DNA from: Syntrophus sp. (in: bacteria)
Lineage (GTDB): Bacteria; Desulfobacterota; Syntrophia; Syntrophales; UBA5619
Direction of reading: 5' to 3'
DNA: 9,054 bases
Assembly (NCBI GenBank): GCA_013824905.1
Contig: PNOO01000091.1
Coordinates: 1-9,054, forward strand
Both the position numbers and the translations under genes were made by a program. The notes under the pieces are model-generated. The model had not been told where the DNA came from, did no database searches, and saw only the letters and a program-made list of their open reading frames with translations. Positions 7,035-9,054 of the stretch are shown in pieces. Numbering within the stretch: position 1 is the stretch's first letter; the number at the start of each line of letters is the position of its first letter.

Positions 7035-8026
7035 ACGGTCTGCTGGTGGTGGACGACGAGGAGGGGGTCCGGCGTTCCCTGAAGCGGGTGCTGGAAAAGG
7101 ATGGATACCGGATCGTGCTGGCGGAAAACGGCCGGGAGGCGCTGGAGATCGTCCGGAACGACGAGCAGGAGATCGAGACGGTCATCTGCGATTACCGTAT
7201 GCCGGGGTTGAACGGCCTTGAAACCCTCATAGAAATCGGCCGAATGAATATCGAGATCACGCGGATCATTCTTACCGCCTACGCCACGATGGCAAACGCG
7301 ATCGAGGCGGTGAACGCCGGGATTGACGGTTTCCTGACGAAGCCCTTTGAAAATGAGGAGCTTCGGGCGAAGGTCCGGGAATGCAATATCAAGAAACGGC
7401 TGAAGCAGTTCGTTTCCGAGCAGGTCATGGCGGAGATCCAGAAAAACGCCCGGACCATTCACCCGAAGCGAATGCAGGTGACGATCCTCTTCAGCGACAT
7501 GCGGGGCTTCTCCGGTCTTTCCGAGCGACTCACTCCACCGGAACTCTCCGAACTCCTCAACCGCCGCTATTTCACTCCCCTCGACAACATCATCTTTGCT
7601 TATAACGGGACACTGGACAAGCATATCGGGGACAGTGTCATGGCGATCTTCGGGGCGCCGGTAAGCGGGAGTGACGATGCCCTGCGGGCCGTCCAAGCCG
7701 CTTTAACTATCCTGGCGGAGATCGCCCGGATCAACGTAAGCATCCCGGAGGAGGACAGAAGGATCGCTGTCGGCATCGGGATTGCGACCGGCGAGGTGAT
7801 GGCAGGGATCTTCGGCTCAGCCCGGAAGAAGGAATACACCGCCTTTGGCGCCCCAGTCATCCTCGCCTCGCGACTGGAGAATCTCGCCAAAGCAGATCAG
7901 ATTTTCATCTGCGGCGAGACGGCGCGCCTCGTGGCAGACTCCATGCAACTGGAAAAAATGACAGGGCCGACAATCAAGGGGGTTGCCCATCACCCCGAGG
8001 TGTTCAGCGTCCTCGGGAAAAAATAG
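7031..8026 (+). CDS. Response regulator with class III adenylate/guanylate cyclase output
   Basis: REC domain (~1-120): acidic pocket D8/D9, phospho-acceptor D54 in CDYRMPG, T82 and K104 in FLTKPF. A helical linker (KQFVSEQVMAEI, ~125-136), like the transducer that precedes many class III cyclases, leads to the cyclase domain (~148-300). There the metal-binding aspartates are D156 (FSDMRGF) and D201 (KHIGDSVMAIFG), the purine-selecting pair is K197 and T270 (EYTAFG), and the catalytic arginine is R281. The expected transition-state Asn of the G-D-x-V-N-x-A-x-R motif is Ile277 and the Asp is Ala274 (GAPVILASRLE). The Lys/Thr pair points to ATP, hence cAMP, if active. The start overlaps the kinase stop by 4 bases with a strong AGGAGG upstream, so the pair is translationally coupled. 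There is no DNA-binding domain. Domain assignment is secure; activity is uncertain. Confidence 0.93.
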   Translation: MNGLLVVDDEEGVRRSLKRVLEKDGYRIVLAENGREALEIVRNDEQEIETVICDYRMPGLNGLETLIEIGRMNIEITRIILTAYATMANAIEAVNAGIDGFLTKPFENEELRAKVRECNIKKRLKQFVSEQVMAEIQKNARTIHPKRMQVTILFSDMRGFSGLSERLTPPELSELLNRRYFTPLDNIIFAYNGTLDKHIGDSVMAIFGAPVSGSDDALRAVQAALTILAEIARINVSIPEEDRRIAVGIGIATGEVMAGIFGSARKKEYTAFGAPVILASRLENLAKADQIFICGETARLVADSMQLEKMTGPTIKGVAHHPEVFSVLGKK

Positions 8027-8050
8027 GAAATAGACCTTGACTTTTCCCGA
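8013..8050. other. 9-bp inverted repeat across the cyclase stop codon and tRNA promoter
   Basis: TCGGGAAAA (8013-8021) and TTTTCCCGA (8042-8050) are perfectly complementary with 20 bases between. The left arm is inside the last codons of the cyclase; the right arm abuts the -35 box of the tRNA promoter. It could weakly end or protect the kinase-cyclase mRNA, but lacks a clear T-run. Confidence 0.35.
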
Positions 8051-8065
8051 TGTCTGGTTTAAAAG
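8037..8065 (+). promoter_or_regulatory. Promoter of tRNA-fMet
   Basis: TTGACT (8037-8042) followed by TTAAAA (8059-8064, 16-base spacer) or TAAAAG (8060-8065, 17-base spacer). A GC-rich stretch (GTCCCG) follows the -10 box, as in stringently controlled stable-RNA promoters. Expected start is ~9 bases before the mature tRNA. Confidence 0.6.
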
Positions 8066-8079
8066 TCCCGATTACGTGA

Positions 8080-8156
<77 letters not shown>

Positions 8157-8165
8157 AAAAATCAG

Positions 8166-8200
8166 GGGGTTAAGCGGACAGCTTAACCCCTTATTTGTTT
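8166..8200 (+). terminator. Intrinsic terminator of tRNA-fMet
   Basis: Perfect 10-bp stem GGGGTTAAGC (8166-8175) and GCTTAACCCC (8181-8190) with a GGACA loop, followed by TTATTTGTTT. It lies 10 bases after the tRNA CCA. Confidence 0.9.
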
Positions 8201-8302
8201 GCGTGTTACCCTACTGCTATCCTGGAACAGAGCATGGTCTTACGATAACATTCCTAAAACCGTTCCTATAGGATCGAAAGGCCTGAAAACTTTTTGTCCG
8301 CC

Positions 8303-8317
8303 ACCGGCAGGGCCGGT
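8303..8317. other. Small perfect hairpin ACCGGC/GCCGGT
   Basis: ACCGGC (8303-8308), AGG loop, GCCGGT (8312-8317). No T-run follows, so not a terminator. It lies upstream of the TTGACA promoter and could be a protein-binding dyad or chance. Confidence 0.3.
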
Positions 8318-8360
8318 ACGATTCCTTTCATAGGATGCAAGGGAACATGGTAAAATTTCC

Positions 8361-8388
8361 TTGACAGGCAAGTTGGCTTTTCTATATG
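8361..8388 (+). promoter_or_regulatory. Probable sigma70 promoter upstream of the CitE-like gene
   Basis: Perfect TTGACA (8361-8366), 16-base spacer and TATATG (8383-8388). Transcription would begin near 8395, leaving a ~400-base untranslated leader before ATG 8799, or producing a separate small RNA. No closer promoter of equal quality was seen before the gene. Confidence 0.5.
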
Positions 8389-8506
8389 CTCGTTTCAAAC
8401 AAAAGCAATTTCTTGTCAGTTCAGCAGTCCAGTTTCCGCCGGTCTCAAGGAGAGTGCCGCTTTATCTTGGTCAGAGTGAGATCTGGCGAGTGATCGAGAA
8501 AAAGAT

Positions 8507-8542
8507 GCCCTTCAATGAGGTTGCGCTCCTTAATTGAAGGGC
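8507..8542 (-). terminator. Strong hairpin; terminator-like when read leftward
   Basis: GCCCTTCAAT (8507-8516) and ATTGAAGGGC (8533-8542) are a perfect 10-bp inverted repeat. The stem can extend four more pairs (8517-8520 with 8528-8531, one bulged base) to a 7-base loop. On the minus strand ATCTTTTTCTC follows directly, like an intrinsic terminator; on the plus strand there is no T-run. What leftward transcript it would end is unclear. It could equally be a structured element of the CitE-like gene's leader. Confidence 0.45.
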
Positions 8543-8671
8543 GAGGTCTTGAAATATTGTACCCAAATACGACCACAACCGTTCCTAATAACATCCCGTC
8601 CCGATACGTCTGTATCCTCACCGTCCGTGCCACCCGGTCCATACCGCCCTGCAGCCGTTTTGTTGTTTGCG

Positions 8672-8694
8672 GCGCGGGGAGTTTCCTCCCGCGC
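8672..8694. other. GC-rich hairpin in the CitE-like gene leader
   Basis: GCGCGGGGAG (8672-8681) pairs with CTCCCGCGC (8686-8694) with a single bulge and a TTTC loop. No T-run follows. It lies ~105 bases before the start codon. Confidence 0.4.
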
Positions 8695-8798
8695 AATAGT
8701 CAGTCTCTTCGGGTTCTTGGGCGGAGTCACGGAAAAACGTGTATGAGTTTATGCCGAAAATTCGCGCTGTCTATTTCATTTTCTCTTAGGAGGTTTTT

Positions 8799-9054
8799 AT
8801 GGCGGGTGTTCAAGATCGTTTTCTGACGTTGGTTCGCAGGTCTAAGCTCTTTGTTCCTGTAAACCGGGAGAAATTCGTGGCCAAGGCCTGGACCCGAGGG
8901 GCGGACGTTATCATCCTGGACCTTGAGGATGCTATTGCCCCTTCCGACAAGGCGTCCGCCCGGAAGTTGGTGAAGGATGTCATCCCCATCGTCAACAAGG
9001 GAGGCGCCGAGGTCCAGGTGCGCTTCAACCGTGATTTTGAGGAGGAGGATCTGG
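8799..9054 (+). CDS. CitE-like / HpcH-HpaI aldolase family protein (5' part only)
   Basis: The first 85 codons are present; the rest lies beyond the right edge (family usually 270-340 aa). A strong TAGGAGG site 5 bases before ATG 8799 fixes the start. The protein opens with RSKLFVPVNREKFVAKA, then GADVIILDLEDAIAPSDKASAR, and later VQVRFNRD. These match the first beta strands of the citrate lyase beta subunit/malyl-CoA lyase TIM barrel: LFVPxN, the ILDLEDAV-type strand and the VRxN substrate-binding Arg strand. Members cleave or form C-C bonds of CoA thioesters (citryl-, malyl-, methylmalyl-CoA and similar). The Mg-binding Glu and Asp lie in the missing part, so the substrate cannot be predicted. 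No citD/citF neighbour is visible. Confidence 0.9.
   Translation, partial: MAGVQDRFLTLVRRSKLFVPVNREKFVAKAWTRGADVIILDLEDAIAPSDKASARKLVKDVIPIVNKGGAEVQVRFNRDFEEEDL

Larger units (their letters stand above)
8201..8798. other. 598-base region without a convincing gene
   Basis: Clearly lower in GC than the flanking genes. Short frames on both strands lack family features, good ribosome sites or both. It contains a perfect -35 promoter (8361), three hairpin-capable sequences (8303-8317, 8507-8542, 8672-8694), a palindrome TCCTATAGGA (8263-8274 region), and an 11-base direct repeat AACCGTTCCTA at 8258-8268 and 8577-8587. On the minus strand, 73 codons are open from 8461 to 8243 without a clear start codon; this could be a degraded gene but I recognise no family. 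No known riboswitch or housekeeping RNA signature was seen. Confidence 0.5.

Noticed and set aside
6956..7696. 246-codon open frame on the minus strand
   Set aside because: It is antisense to the kinase end and the REC-cyclase, whose frames show full conserved motifs; long shadow frames are expected in GC-rich genes.
8258..8587. Repeated AACCGTTCCTA (8258, 8577) and further TTCCTA copies as possible iterons or an attachment site
   Set aside because: Only two long copies, ~320 bases apart and irregular, and none matches the tRNA 3' end; chance or weak regulatory sites are as likely.
8515..8826. 103-codon plus-strand frame reaching into the CitE-like gene
   Set aside because: No recognisable motifs, it begins inside a hairpin loop, and it overlaps a well-supported gene start with a strong ribosome site.

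Overview
The window looks like ordinary chromosomal DNA from a GC-rich anaerobic bacterium. The mix of genes (pyruvoyl-dependent arginine decarboxylase, LapA-domain protein, HIT hydrolase, a GAF histidine kinase with a REC-cyclase) fits Desulfobacterota, perhaps a Syntrophales-like member. That assignment is an inference from gene content, not a proof. There is no CRISPR array, phage, intact transposon or plasmid function.

Layout. Bases 1-2183 are read leftward: a small unknown protein, then ligA (NAD-dependent DNA ligase), whose last ~35-45 residues lie beyond the left edge. A 145-base divergent intergenic region carries back-to-back sigma70-type promoters. Reading rightward from 2329 are a HIT-family hydrolase, a two-helix LapA-domain membrane protein overlapping it by 4 bases, an agmatinase, a pyruvoyl-dependent arginine decarboxylase with a TTG start, a REP-like hairpin, a membrane histidine kinase and, overlapping it by 4 bases, a response regulator with a class III nucleotide cyclase as output. 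Then come initiator tRNA-fMet with its own promoter and terminator, about 600 bases without a convincing gene but with a good promoter and several hairpins, and the first 85 codons of a CitE-like (HpcH/HpaI aldolase) enzyme that runs off the right edge.

How the parts work together. The decarboxylase (arginine to agmatine) and the agmatinase (agmatine to putrescine plus urea) make a complete two-step putrescine route. The kinase and REC-cyclase form a translationally coupled two-component pair whose likely output is a cyclic nucleotide rather than transcription. The cyclase keeps its metal-binding aspartates, purine-selecting Lys/Thr and catalytic Arg, but has Ile where the transition-state Asn is expected.

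The points most worth a second look are the unusual cyclase and its partner kinase, the apparently leaderless HIT mRNA, the REP-like hairpin that creates a false N-terminal extension on the kinase, and the structured 600-base region before the CitE-like gene. I see no clear evidence of a wholly new biological system here.
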